64,000 nt of DNA from contig OY811974.1 in the NCBI GenBank assembly GCA_963681505.1, positions 6,199,816 to 6,263,815 on the forward strand. Reading direction: 5' to 3'. The notes below the pieces were generated by a model that ran no database searches, was not told the origin of the DNA, and was given only the letters and a program-made list of their open reading frames with translations. The position numbers and the translations under genes were made by a program. Position 1 is the first letter of the stretch, and each line of letters starts with the position of its first letter. This stretch comes from Eunapius fragilis. Its lineage: Eukaryota > Porifera > Demospongiae > Spongillida > Spongillidae. Positions 37,041-48,620 of the stretch are shown piece after piece.

Positions 37041-37078
37041 ACCTTGTAGAGGATTGTCTTAAGTCGAGGAAGATAACG

Positions 37079-37262
37079 TTATGTCATTGTCGTATATTAA
37101 GCCCGTTTGTAGCATATACTTTGTTCGTATGCTAAATATAGGACTATGACATTTTCCCTTACTATTGCAGACCCTTGTTTCCTTGGTGTTTTACACCACC
37201 ATTGCCTTCAAATGCTATATCCCACCAACTTTCTCATAGAGAAGGTTTTTCTATTTACTTGT
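37079..37262. mobile_element. Half MITE, ACAAGTAA family, locus 7
   Basis: Middle and right arm only, from TATGTCATTGTCGTATATTA through GTTTTACACCACCATTGCC to TTACTTGT. It truncates the Helitron remnant. Confidence 0.75.
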
Positions 37263-37497
37263 TTCATTCATTTTTTCTTTGTTCGTGCACGGCATTGATC
37301 CGTAATGTTCAGCCACCAATGTCATATAGTAAACCAAGCTTAGTAAGAGTAGGTAGCTACATTTACATTCCTTGGAATAACTTTATCGGTTTACTCGTTC
37401 GATGGCCACGTTTGGTTTTGCAGGGTACGCTTAGCCTTCTCGTACAGCACTCTATTCGCCAGCAATTCAGGAATCTACCAATAACGTTGCCTTTTAG

Positions 37498-37757
37498 CAG
37501 TGGCGATCCAGGGAGGGAGGGAGGGGGGGCACCGGGAACCCGTGCCCCCCCCCCCCCCCCCCCATCCCCCCATTCGTTCGTCTAATTATATATTCATAGA
37601 CGCGCAATATATAGCATTTTGATCGTACAACTACCAAAAGCGTCCGCGCTTCGCGCGGGAGGGGGCATATCCCCACCCCTTTAGGGTGAATCACGCCCTT
37701 TTATATATTTTCATTATTGGTGCCCCCCTCCTTTCAAAATTCCTGGATCCGCCCCTG
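37498..37757. mobile_element. hAT-like MITE with CAGTGGCG ends and poly-C core
   Basis: Left end CAGTGGCGATCCAGGGAGG, right end TCCTGGATCCGCCCCTG, 260 bp, with a C run near 37546. Flanks CTTTTAG and CATTTAG look like a mutated target duplication. CAG(G/T)GGCGGATCC ends are familiar from hAT-type elements in many invertebrates. Confidence 0.75.
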
Positions 37758-37899
37758 CATTTAGCGGACCGTTTCTTCTCGGGACTTCTTGATGCCGCCA
37801 TTTTTACTTTAAGATATCTAAAATGTTATTTAATTATGCGTCTTACATGTACCGTATAGTCGATTGTTAACCAAAATATAACATGGGCTATTTTATATG

Positions 37900-38222
37900 A
37901 AAGCGGCTCTTCCAGGCTATTTGTGAAATTTTCATTGTTTAAAAGTGTTCCTATCCCGAGTTATGCGTTGCCAAGAAGGAGGAGACCATGTTCCGGGACT
38001 GGGTACGAGGACGGGCAGTACCCCTTTTTTTCTTTACGACCGCGCGGTTCGGTGACATAAAACAAAGACTAAACTGCTCAATTTTGACTTCTAGTTCAAT
38101 TGCTATAAAAAGCTTAACGAACCGATCGTCGGGAGTCTTGTTAGAGACTGGGCACGTATTTTAAATGGAATTCATGGTGTGGGTCAATTTCCATATGGAA
38201 GTTTCTAGCGAAACTTCCGATA
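37900..38222 (+). repeat. Dispersed repeat family R300, copy 3
   Basis: Contains GTGTTCCTATCCCGAGTTAT, GGGACTGGGTACGAGGACGG, CCGATCGTCGGGAGTCTTGT and a terminal GGAAGTTTC..GAAACTTCC palindrome, in the same order as at 12655. Confidence 0.7.
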
Positions 38223-39089
38223 CATGACAGAACACTCCATGCATGAATTTAGTCCATCGCACTGTTTCAGCAGATGAATGATTTGAGCAGATGATTGGTG
38301 AGTTCAGAGTACAGTTCCACATGCAATGTTGTCTTTATATAGGAACTGTGTGTATATGCTATTCAAACAATGGGACTGAGCTTTGAATAACTGACCAATT
38401 AAAGAATTTGCTGCCTGATGTATAGCTTTCATGGAGCAGTCAGCCGATTGACATCAACATGTGTGTATTTTTTTTGCTTACTTTAGGGTAGCATTCCAAC
38501 TTCTGGAATCGAACCGTAATATGCATTGGTCCAACACTGAGGATATCGGGTCCATGTTTGCTACATTTTAAAGTATTTACGAAAGCACAGTGTATGTGTT
38601 GCACAGCGTACGTGTTGCTTGTAGTGTTACCTTGATTCTATATGTTCGTCATGTATTTACGTTATGTATGAGTTCGTTGAAAGCTGAGGCGCACTGCATG
38701 GCTAGATACGTTAATGACTACATCATGCACGCATGGTCTTATACAGTTAACCGTGGACCAACTTCGTACAGACATCCATCAAAACGCGCGCATCCGCGCC
38801 GTCCGCTACTTGTCGAGTGATAGCTTATTCATTGAAAATGTGCATGAGGCTGAAGGAATCTAACTTAAACGGGTTCATATAAATTAATTCCTTAGAAAAA
38901 AAATGTCGCCGCGACACGGGTAAAAGATTTCCTGTGACACTGGCATGCATGCTATTAACGATTCATAGTATGACAAAAGATTGCAAAGGTACAACAGCAT
39001 CGGTATACAGCTGAATCTATATGCACAGTTTGTTGTATACTATTTAACTAAATGCTAGCTAATCTTCGTTTCATTAGCGTATTTTCCCT
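38223..39089. other. No recognised gene
   Basis: 3' flank of the minus-strand TM2 gene. I saw no AATAAA on the minus strand near the stop and no motif-bearing frame. Confidence 0.4.
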
Positions 39090-39883
39090 TTACAGGTCAG
39101 CTGTTAGGGCACAACCACTCCCGGTTAGCCGTTGGTTCTTTCCAATGATCACCAGATCAGCTATCCACCATGCGAACAGTATCAGGCCAGTCAGGCCTAT
39201 CCCTGAGTGGCGCACATTTAGACTTACTAATATTGTAGTGAAGGAAGAAAATGATGACCACTGGATTGAATTATATAGGATCCAAGCGCAGGGCTACTCT
39301 TCTCATGCGCATGGGCATAACTTACCTTCCTTTTGTTTGATTTGTAAGTAAAGCACCAAGCAATTTTTGCAACCTTTAACGCAAGAACATAAGCAGCCAA
39401 CAACACAACTGAGCACAACCAGCGCCAACTGTGCACCACCTGCAAAAGGTTTGGTATTATAAACTGCACATTGACCTGCACGATGCACTTTATTGACCCG
39501 GCCACACTTGTACACATTGACCTGCAGCGCATCGATACATACATACCTAGTCCATATTGTCCGATGTAAAAGTTGGCTGCTCCAGTTGGCAAAACAAAAA
39601 ACGTGAGCAGAAAGGCAGTGAGTTGAGATTTTGGATCAATGGGAGTACAAATGCTATTATTATACGAGCCACAAGTAGAGAATGTGCATCTGGATGACGT
39701 CCGGTTCAAAGTGAAGCAGCTACCGCTGCACACACAAGTGCCGTTGATGCATTTGATCCCCGTACTACTTATATTTGAAGGACTACAATCGGAATCGTTC
39801 ACACAGGAAACTGCCTGTCTCACTGTAACAGCATGGAGTTCTCTAGTGAGATACATGAGAAATATTGTAAGTTGCATGATCAT
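39090..39883 (-). CDS. TM2-domain membrane protein, three exons
   Basis: Exons (minus strand) are 39883-39547, 39439-39326 and 39202-39090. Donors are GTATGT and GTAAGT, the acceptors end TTTTGCAG and ACTCAG, and phases match, giving 187 residues. An N-terminal signal peptide (MIMQLTIFLMYL) precedes a Cys-rich extracellular part of about 70 residues with C.NDSDC, KCINGTCVC and CSGSC patterns and NIS, NGT, NRT sites. Then comes a TM2 domain: LTAFLLTFFVLPTGAANFYI with GQYGLG, a second hydrophobic Cys-rich stretch (ALVVLSCVVGCLC) and WWIADLVII. TM2 proteins place a two-helix hairpin in the membrane; some act in Notch signalling or phagocytosis, but no specific role can be assigned here. The ATG is the one in frame before the signal peptide. 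It is free of stops, unlike its neighbours. Confidence 0.82.
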
Positions 39884-40417
39884 AAGAGCACAATAGAATG
39901 CATTATATCAAAGCTATTCGTATATAACGCTTTGCCATTCGCCGAAGCACCGCGCTCATGTATATCAGTAATTAATACACTGCTGGCGATCCCACCAAGC
40001 ATGCTTGCTGTTACGAGGCTTCAAAGGAACGAATTAAACACAATAACTTACACGCGTTGACATGCATATTGCATATAGGATATTCGAATCACTAAACGTG
40101 AAACGAAGCTATTGTAAACACGCCAAAGCAATTAATCAACCTGGCGCCCATATTCGTATACGTATAACGCCGCGCTTGAGCTGTAATTATTTTGAATCTG
40201 CACCGTACATGTACAATATATATAAATCAGTTATACATACATCCGTCCCGTATTTGACCGAAAGAGACTTACCGCTCCACAGGGGAGGCTTCCAGGCGTG
40301 CAAATATCGATATCCAAAGGAGACATCCCGCCACGGCAATGACCACATTCGAAATCATCTCTTCGTTTTAGTGTTAATCGATTAAAATAATGCACTGATG
40401 CGCATGCATGCGTAGCA

Positions 40418-40428
40418 GTTTATATAGC
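40418..40428 (-). promoter_or_regulatory. Possible TATA box upstream of the TM2 gene
   Basis: Minus strand reads GCTATATAAAC about 535 bp before the ATG. Use would require a long or spliced leader, so this is tentative. Confidence 0.2.
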
Positions 40429-40774
40429 TGCCATCTAATCTATTTTTGGCATGCGTATATTACATGTACATGTAGTATTTGTGTGTCGGTAAATTAAATA
40501 GTATTGATGTGCTTAATCAGAGCGAATACAGGAATTCCGGAAGGGGGCCAATATGAATAATGATAGGGGGAGGATGCAGGAGAAGGCGTGTCCCTCCCGC
40601 GCGAAGTGCGGAAGGTTTTTGAGACCGTGGCACTAGTTTTAGCGCTGGTAGCAATGGTTTCCCGTTCGCTTTGTTGAGTTCGTCGCCATTGCATACCGTA
40701 CCCGCGTATCGTACGTCAGGGAGTGGGGTGGCGGACCCCGCCCCCTGCGTCCGCCCTTTTAAACCGCGATCCGT

Positions 40775-40823
40775 TGTGTTAAAAGGCTTGTTATACACAG
40801 TGTATAACAAGCCGTTTAACACA
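40775..40823. repeat. 49-bp palindrome
   Basis: TGTGTTAAAAGGCTTGTTAT pairs with ATAACAAGCCGTTTAACACA around a short centre (ACACAGTGT), with one mismatch. Confidence 0.9.
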
Positions 40824-41099
40824 GCTGTGCATTTATAAGATGCATGAGTTAATAACACTCTTTGAAGGGGCAATTGAGGCTGGGTTGGCTATTTTGCCAG
40901 TTTGGCAACATAAAGGAAATAGAATTCATGCTTTCTCCATCATCCACTCAATACGATGTCCCCTCTGCCCTACAGCAGGATAGGGCGGTTTATGTGTGAG
41001 TACTTTTCAACTACCAAGCCTCAACTGTGAAAATTGCATTATATTTGCTCGATAAAGACCATGCATTTCGCGGCAGCTCAATGAGAACTCTCAGCCTTT

Positions 41100-41215
41100 T
41101 AAAAATCCCACCTCCGCCCCGCCCCCCTCCCAGCCCTTCTATAACACTATTCATAGCAGACAATTAAATCCACATTGATAGTTGTGAATAAATCATTTCA
41201 ACCCCCTGCAAAGCC
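41100..41215. mobile_element. MITE fragment, inverted relative of 42039-42197
   Basis: CTCCCAGCCCTTCTATAACA, TATTCATAGCAG and TTGATAGTTGTGAATA are the complements of blocks at 42065-42145. It ends CCCCCTGCA. Confidence 0.65.
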
Positions 41216-41714
41216 CACTCGTACGTCCGGTTAATAGCTGTCACATCCTGCGCAACCTTCTGAATGCACTTAATACAAGTAAGAGGATATTCAATGTCTC
41301 CAGGTTCAAGAACACATTCTTTCATAGATATAACAGAGTATCTACGTTAGCATCGGCAATTTCTTACTGATAAGCTAACCGACAAGAGCGTGCTTTATAT
41401 GATCTGGTTACATTACAGTTAAACTGATTGAACGATAATGGAGTTTCCAGTGTCAGTTTGTCGCCTGTAAGAGATAACTCTTCTAGCTGCTTGCTCATTG
41501 CCTGTTGTGTATATACTCCTCCTTCCTTGATCTACTACTAAGTAATATTTTGACCATGCACTTTTGCATGCCTTACCAAACTGAAGTGGTCCACGCAGGC
41601 TCTACTCTGGGGTATAGGCCAAATTTGCGATATGTCTTACTGTCGCTGTCTCCCACTCGCATACAATACACGACCTATTGCTATACAAAGCAATTAGCTG
41701 TTTCTACACTGTAC

Positions 41715-41766
41715 TCGGACCAGTTTTGGCAACCCGGACCACTTTAGGCTGCCAAAACTGGTCCGA
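41715..41766. repeat. Stem-loop with 17-bp perfect arms
   Basis: TCGGACCAGTTTTGGCA at 41715-41731 pairs with TGCCAAAACTGGTCCGA at 41750-41766 around an 18-base loop. Confidence 0.92.
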
Positions 41767-42038
41767 CTGGACCAATTGTCGCGTAACAGGTACGAGCCTG
41801 TGTGTGCGACTCGTTGCAAGCGCGGCATATACGGGTGCGTGGTTGATTTGTGATTAATTTCTTTCGCGTGTTTACTATATAGGTAGGTGCGTCAAGTTAT
41901 GCGCGCTTCGAATATCATATTCAATGCCTCGGTGCATGGCTGATATATCCATGATTATGTCATGCAGTGCACACGCATGTGCCACTGGGTGAATGTTTGG
42001 AAGCGTCATGTCGCTTAATTCGTTCCATTCATACAGCG

Positions 42039-42197
42039 AGCAGGGGCGGAAGTTCGAAGGGCGAGGCAGTTAAAGTATTCACAACTATCAATGCTGATTG
42101 CCCAATTTCCTGCTATGAATAATATTATCGAAGGGCTGGGAGGGGAGGATTGAACCCCCAAACCCCCCCCCCCCCCCCCCCCCCCCTTAGATCCGTT
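42039..42197. mobile_element. hAT-like MITE with CAGGGGCGG end and poly-C tract
   Basis: Left end CAGGGGCGGAAG; the right end is GATCCGTTACAG, a mutated form. A C run of about 24 lies at 42163-42186. Confidence 0.6.
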
Positions 42198-42759
42198 ACA
42201 GGGGGGGGACTCGCATATGGAACGCACCTTTATAATAACTGTCAGTTGTCATACCCCTGCCGACTTCTGTACCGCTTATAATATTCATTGACTGTTGAAA
42301 ACGTTTTAGGCTTATTTCCAAACACTATACAGTAGCGGCTCACACATTGCGAAAAGTAACAGCTCGCACATTGCGAGAATAAGCCCTATTCATTGTGATG
42401 TTAGGCCAGGGTTAGTGTTCTTTGCGTGACCCAATCGATCGCTGCAACTCACCGCTAATGAGATTCACACCATCCAGGAATCTTCTTTAGATGGTAAACT
42501 GCCCACCTGTTGATCATACAAATTTTTATTTTTAAACATGTACTTTACCCCTTTAGCTGAGGAGAAAACACCTGAACGGGAATGGCATGCGTGCTATCAC
42601 CGTTTTATAGAATGGTATTGTCTATGTCCATGGTGATTAAGGCAGCTTGCATATTTCCAAAGCAGCTATACATGTAACACCCAGAGAGCAAAAGTGGCAT
42701 AAAAATGCTGCAAAAGCCCATATATGTAAACCACCTATCGAGCTCTCATATAGGATTTG

Positions 42760-43075
42760 ACCCCGATTATGAGTGTCATTAAAAAAACGCGACTCGTTTC
42801 TAGCTAACAAGACTCAAGACGAGCGGATGGCTTACCTCGTTGTCGTCATCGTACAAGAAGGCAACAACAAGCAGTTTCGTGTTTGTTTGATGTCACAAAA
42901 CCGCGTGGTTGTAGAGAACAAAACAATTTTCCAAACTCGTACCCAGTCCCACGTATTTCTCGTTCTTCTTGTTCTTGTTCTTGTTCTTGACCACGCATAA
43001 CTCGGGATAGGAACACTTTTAAGAAATGAAAATCACACCAATGGCTTCAGAATTCGTTGGCATTCTCGCTTCTGT
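42760..43075 (-). repeat. Dispersed repeat family R300, copy 4 (inverted)
   Basis: On the minus strand: GAATTCTGAAGCCATTGGTG, AAAGTGTTCCTATCCCGAGT, TTATGCGTGGTCAAGAACAA, GGGACTGGGTACGAG and ACGCGGTTTTGTGACATC in family order, ending near CGCGTTTTTTTAATGACACT. Confidence 0.7.
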
Positions 43076-43535
43076 GGTCAAAACGTCTCAAGGCTACATG
43101 ACATATATCGGTGTTGTGTTAGCAAATCACAAAGCTTACTGCACTGTCACGACTCGGATAGGTCATACTTCGCTCTTTATACGAAGTACTAGTAGTATAC
43201 ATGATGTAATCATGTGTATGGTCTGGGCACTACACGTAGTGGTAATTAACTGTGGCATGTATCCGGTTTTGCAAATTGGGCACTACATGTATTTAATAAC
43301 GTGCACGTGCGTATAATAATCATTCTTGTGTTTCGATCGTTGTAGGTTTGACGCTCTTTGTAACTTAGTGAAGTTGTTTTTCTCAAAATGCCTTCACGTC
43401 AGGAAAAGAAGATAGCCAAACGACGAGCAAAGTACCTCAAAACTCGAGACGACGTATACATAAGGAACGTAAGCACGTGACCAAACTCGATGAATATTTA
43501 ATTTGGTTGGCTAATATATTGTCCGTGCGTAAGAA

Positions 43536-44588
43536 ATGGTTGTAATTTGCTGTGCGTTTAGTTGCAAAAATCGCCACAATGAACGTGCTGGCCTTGGGTT
43601 TTATCGGTTTCCAACTATGTATCACGCCAGAAGACTAAAATGGGTAAAAGCTAGAACTGGATGCCGACAGTACACTCGCGAATGTGTGGTGACCATTTTG
43701 TATCAGGTATGTATGTGTTATTCCCATGTGGGATTGAGCGCTTGAGTTTCACTGTATCCGTTTACGTTCAGGAAAACCGGTCAACGACTGCAGTGATGTG
43801 CAGGATCATATGTGCGGTTATGTGATGCTGATCGGTTATTGCTCACCTTAATGAGACTACGACTTGGCCTCTTGGTACGTGACCTTGCTTACCGCTTTGA
43901 CATAAGTGAGTCAACCTTATCAGACATAATTCTTGCATGGATAGATGCAATGTTCTGTCATTTTAAATTTCTAATAAAGTGGCCTGATCGTGAAACATGC
44001 TGTACAAACGTGCCCCAGATTTTCAAGGATTTATACCCTAAAGCAAGGTGCATCATAGACTGTTCTGAAATCTTTGCAGAATGACCATATGCATACCAGG
44101 CACGGGCACAAACATATTCAAACTATAAGAAGCACAATACAGTAAAATTTTTGCTTGGAATAACACCTTGTGGTGCCATCTCTTTTTTGTCAAAGTGTTG
44201 GGGTGGCAGAGCTACTGACAAATTCATCACCATGAACAGTGGTTTCCTAGGTCTACTTGAACATGGTGATGTTGTACTGGGTTTCGATATACACGAAGAT
44301 GTAGCAATACATGGTGGAAAGCTGGAAATCACCTTCACTAGAAGGAAAAAACAACTTTCAATGGATGAGGTGGAGTACTCTCAGCGACTTTCAAAAGTCA
44401 GGATCCATATTGAAAGAGTGATCGGACTACTTAAGAATAAGTACACCATTCTACAGTCAACGCTTCCAGTTTCAACACTGAAATGCAATGCTGGAAGTGA
44501 AACATCACTTATTGACAAAATTGTGACTGTATGTGCTGCATTAATAAATTTGTGTCCAAGTGTAATTGAATCTATTTCAATTGAATGA
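43536..44588 (+). pseudogene. THAP/DDE transposase remnant, copy B
   Basis: 43536-43706 is a THAP exon: MVVICCAFSCKNR, GLGFYRFP and W.KA.. spacing, ending at a CAG/GTATGT donor. The CGDHF that completes the C2CH zinc site appears in another frame, so there is a frameshift. From 43812 follow the helix-turn-helix (LLVRDLAYRFDISESTLSD), IIDC with the first catalytic Asp, a TGA at 44082 shared with copy A, then GRATDKFITMNSGFLGLLEH, GDVVL joined directly to GFDI (the second Asp motif is missing, as in copy A) and HIERVIGLLK. The frame is then open to 44586. It cannot encode an active transposase. Confidence 0.75.
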
Positions 44589-44589
44589 A

Positions 44590-45249
44590 ACAAAAACTTT
44601 GTTTCTGCATGCCTGCATACAGCACAACAGTACCATTTGCCACGTGATTTGCACTTTAGCCCCACACATTCAAAATGAAACCACTGACATGGACAATGTG
44701 CATTGTCACAAGCAACCATTGCACCTTCATCCTTTCCATTGCACCAGCAGTAGGTGTCATCTTTTTCAGACACCTGAGAAGTTCCTTCACTGCTTTGTGT
44801 CTGTTCTCGCTGTGTACTACCAGTCTACCTCTCTCCTAGACTGTTATACAAATGCTATAAGGTACAAACAATTAAAAAGCACTTACCCTGTCTTGCATGT
44901 GCAGTGAGCAGACGCGGATACAACCTTCTGGCTTAGCTATTATCCAAGCTTCATGTGCATCATCAGGTAAGTGTTGGCTAGGATTAACTTTGGCTTTGAC
45001 CAAAATGCACTTTAAGACACCTTGCCCAAATGCCATTGCGTAGACAGTCTTTACGTAGCCAGACTCGAAGAAATTATAGGCTTTGAGCTGCTTCCATGAA
45101 AGCAGCTGATCCTGGGAATATGTGCCAGGTCGTTTAATGAAATAACCAAAAACATGCCCATACTCTATCCGTGGCCACAACGACATATCGTCGCTAAAGC
45201 GATGAATGTTAGATTCCGCGTATGGGTCATCACTTAATAGCAAACCAAC
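44590..45249 (-). pseudogene. SWIM-associated plus PHD-finger remnant, copy B (3' part)
   Basis: From 45243 the frame gives LLSDDPYAES, SDDMSLWPRIEYGHVFGYFI, RPGTYSQDQLLSWKQ, QGVLKCILVKAKVNPSQ and AWIIAKPEGCI. In another frame it then reads AHCTC, the start of a SWIM CxC zinc site, just before a GTAAG donor. About 110 bases on, 44773-44600 encodes a PHD finger with all eight ligands (YCWC, ACDNAHC, FHFEC, WYCCAVC). The middle, including any YqaJ nuclease, is deleted. The 5' part lies beyond gypsy element 2 at 49715-49830. Confidence 0.65.
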
Positions 45250-45351
45250 TGTAGCGTGTTACTCGAAACTCTAATTAATAATCACCACACATCACGTGCA
45301 TTAATACAACATAGTATGCGTAATAATGTGTCCATAGTTCATCACTCCACA
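45250..45351 (-). repeat. 3' LTR of gypsy element 2
   Basis: 102 bp with TG..CA ends. The pol tail stops at 45362, just outside it. Confidence 0.93.
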
Positions 45352-45361
45352 TCTCCCTTTT

Positions 45362-48300
45362 CTAGAGCCTATTTGGTGGTCTAGATACACGACCGCTCCT
45401 TGTAATGACTGGTGTTGGTTGAGCTAACTCGTGTTGCTTATGAGAACCGGATGCATTGGGATTATTTAGATTTGGGGTCTCATATTGCCCTTCTGATTCA
45501 TGCTCAGCGACTTCCTCTAGTCCTTGTTGTCCAACCACTTCTTGTTCATGTGATTCAACTGATTCTTCCGGCACGTGTAATGTCCTTTCCTGTTCTTGTG
45601 GGTCTATTGCTGCTTCCTGCTGCTCCCTCAGTGTCTCTTCCTCATCTCGAAGGATAGCAACATTATAGGGCACTGGATCATTTGATTCTTCCGGCACCTG
45701 TAATGTCCTTTCCTGATCTTGTGGGTCTATTGCTGCTTCCTGCTGCTCCCTCGGTGTCTCTTCCTCATCTCGAAGGATAACAACATTATGGGGCACTGGA
45801 TCAGCACTGCTAACACCTCCACCATTGTGTACTACGGCTGAATGACTATGATCCTTTTCCCCTGGGAGAAATTTCAGCTGCCGTCTGTTCCTCCGCAGTG
45901 TACCCCTTTCCGTCTCAACCAATTAAGACCTTGGGGAGTATTCCTTCACTATAGATCCTCTCAAATTTTGGTCATCAAACCACACTTGATCACCTGGCAT
46001 CAATTGTTGAAGAGGTCGACTGGCATGACGTCTATCAAAATCACTCTTCTGTTTCTGTTTATCTCTTTCCTCCATTGCTCTGAGCTGAGGATAGTTAGGT
46101 ACTGATGGGTGTAAATTATACCCCAACGTAGGAACTGTGGTCCTCAATCTCCTATTCATCAAAAGTTCAGACGGGCTGTAACCATTACGGAGCGGAGTGG
46201 AACGATATGCAAGAAAGCCAAGGTATGGGTCTGTTGTTTTGTCAAGGATGTTTTTAATGGTTCTCACTGCCCGTTCGGCTTCACCATTTCCTTGAGGGTA
46301 CCTAGGGCTGCTGGTCGTGTGAACAAATCCATATTCCCCAGCAAAAGAGTGAAATACTTTTGATGAAAACTGAGGACCATTGTCCGAGACCACTTCATTT
46401 GGGATTCCGTGCCTTGCAAAAATAGATTTCATTTGGTTGATTACATCCTAGATGTAGTTGCAGAAAGTTTGGAGAGCTCCACATATCGAGAAAAATAATC
46501 AATGACAAGAAGATACTGTGAACCTTTCCAACTAAACAGGTCAGTCGCAACTTTCTGCCAAGGCAAGTCAGGTAGCTTTGACATCATCAAAGGTTCTGGC
46601 CTCTGAGAATGCGATTTTATACACTTGGTACACATACAAATCTTTACTTCCAATTCTCTGTTTAGACCAGGCCACCACACTGATTCCCTTGCACGATCCC
46701 TGCATTTGTTGATTCCCAAGTGTCCTTCATGCAATCTATTCAATACTGGTGCACGTAGAGCCATCGGTATCACTATAAGATTGCCTCTCAACAACAAGCC
46801 ATCTTCCACAGAAAGTTCTGATGCAACGTGGAAAAATTGCTTCAATTCACCCTTAACAAGACTCTTATCAGGCCAACCATCTTGGCAGTATAGAATGACC
46901 TTTTGACATATTTCATCCTTCTGCTGAGCTTGTTTTATTTCCAGCATCTTTGGTTCAGAAGTAGGTATATTCCTAACTACCAGGTCGACATAAGCTTGAA
47001 TTTCTGCTCTAAACTCTTTGTCTTCTTGACATACTTCATTGCTTGGAGCTCGCGACAATGTATCAGCAATGACCAACTCTTTTCCTGGTATATGTGAAAC
47101 TGTGTACTTTAATATCAACAATCTTAGTCGAAAATGCTGAACCCTTAATGGCAAATCCTCCAGGTTCTTCGACCCCAGGAGTGTTACAAGAGGTTTATGG
47201 TTTGTCTCAATTTGAAATTGAAGTCCTGTAAGATAGTCTCTGAAGCGCTCACAAGCCCATGTTACACCCAAAGCCTCCTTTTCAATCTGAGCATACTTTC
47301 TGTTCAGTTGGAGTTAAGGATCTAGAGGCATATGAAACTGGTTTTACAGATCCATCAAGCTTTCTTTGGAGCAAAACAGCACCAATGCCATATGAAGAAG
47401 CATCTGCCGACACAATAGTATCCAACTTGGGAGAGTACAAAGCTAAAACAGGTTGCGTACTGACTTCGTCCTTCAACTTAGAGAATGCTTTCTGATGGGT
47501 TTCATTCCATGTCCACTGATTCCTCTTACTCAGCAACTCTCGAAGTGGCTTGGTGAGTTCCGCTATATTAGGAGGGAATTTACTAAGTTGATTAATCATC
47601 CCAAGATATCGTCTAAGTTCTGTTGTGTTTGTCCGTGCAGCCATCTGTCTGATAGCAGTCACTTTGTTTGGATCCAGCCTCACCCCATGTGCATCTACAA
47701 TTTGTCCCAGGAATTTCACACTGGTCTGAGAGAATACACATTTGTCTTTATTTAATGTAACCCCAGCAGACTTGACCCTCAGCAACACAGCTTTTAACCT
47801 CATGCCATGGATTTCTTGATTTGGCCCAAAGATCAAGACATCGTCCATCATACACACAACTCCGTCAAGACCAAGAAGAATTTCAGTCATTCGCTTCTGG
47901 AATATCTCTGGTGCAGAAGTGATCCCAAATGGAAGTCTTTGAAAGCAAAATCTCCTGAATGGAGTTATGGAAGTTGTAAGTGGAGATGATGACTCTGACA
48001 GCTTGATTTGCCAAAAACCAGAGTTTGCATCTAATTTAGAAAACAACTTTGCTCCACTAAGCTGCGCTAATATTTGCTCCACACAAGGCAACATGTGTAG
48101 CTCTCTACATACACTTTCATTCAATTTAGTGAAGTCCACACATATACGTATCTTGCCATCCGCTTTGGGAACCACAACCATCCCTGCACTCCACTCTGTT
48201 GCATCTTGTACTGGCCTAATCCCTCCCAACTCTACCATTCTCTCTAACTCTTCTTTCATGCACAGCATTCATGAGTGGGAGGGCAACTCTCCGTGGAGTA

Positions 48301-48620
48301 TGACATGCAAAAGGTTGTGCATGAGGCCTTAGACGTATTGTGTACTCTTCACCCAGTGTACCAAGGCCAGTAAACAACTCAGGATAACTATTGAGTATTC
48401 TTGTGGTATAATCCTCTGATTCAGTAGCACACACTCGTACAACCAATCCCAAAGCTTTAATTGCTGGAAGGCCAATTAAAGGTGTTTGCAAGCCTCGTAC
48501 TACATACACTCCCTCACTAATAACCACACCACGGTGCTTCAATGTAGCAGTAAACTGGCCAATAACATGGAGAGCAATTTGGGCAGGACCACACAGTATC
48601 CTATCACTATGCATCAGATT
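45362..48620 (-). pseudogene. pol: Gypsy element 2 Pol, several breaks
   Basis: From 48614: the protease C-terminal region, then RT (48268-47282) with FTKLNESVCRE, LDANSGFWQI, FGITSAP and the active site MMDD in VVCMMDDVLIFG; RNase H (VSADASSYGIGAVLLQ); the HHCC integrase zinc site and the DDE core (ATDLFSWKG, SDNGPQFSS, PQGNGEAERAVRTIKN); and a tail ending TRSGRVSRPPNR. Breaks visible: a stop at 48627, a frame change near 48250, a single-base shift near 47285, another near 46440 and a TAA at 45923. The domain set resembles the K02A2.6-type gypsy Pol. Not functional as sequenced. Confidence 0.9.
45554..45806 (-). repeat. 123-bp in-frame tandem duplication in the Pol tail
   Basis: A 41-codon unit (DEEETxREQQEAAIDPQ and flanks) occurs twice in tandem in the C-terminal acidic tail. 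Confidence 0.85.

Larger units (their letters stand above)
33297..37060 (+). mobile_element. Decayed Helitron (Rep part), with nested elements
   Basis: The plus-strand pieces at 33297-34289, about 35340-35700 and 36020-37040 together follow the order of the long N-terminal and Rep portion of invertebrate Helitrons. A MITE splits it at 34460-35274 and a C-rich insert lies at about 35720-35935. It ends where a half MITE begins at 37079, so the helicase domain is absent. No Helitron 3' hairpin was found. Confidence 0.75.
39900..42030. other. Intergenic, small foldbacks only
   Basis: Besides the palindromes at 40775 and 41715 and a MITE-like G/C-rich segment at 40520-40770 (relatives of the CGCGCGAAG blocks at 37650 and 63015), I see no gene. 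Confidence 0.45.

Noticed and set aside
39227..39546. Continuous 218-codon minus-strand frame through the TM2 gene
   Set aside because: It reads through an intron. Splicing at the consensus sites restores the second hydrophobic segment and the WWIADL motif.
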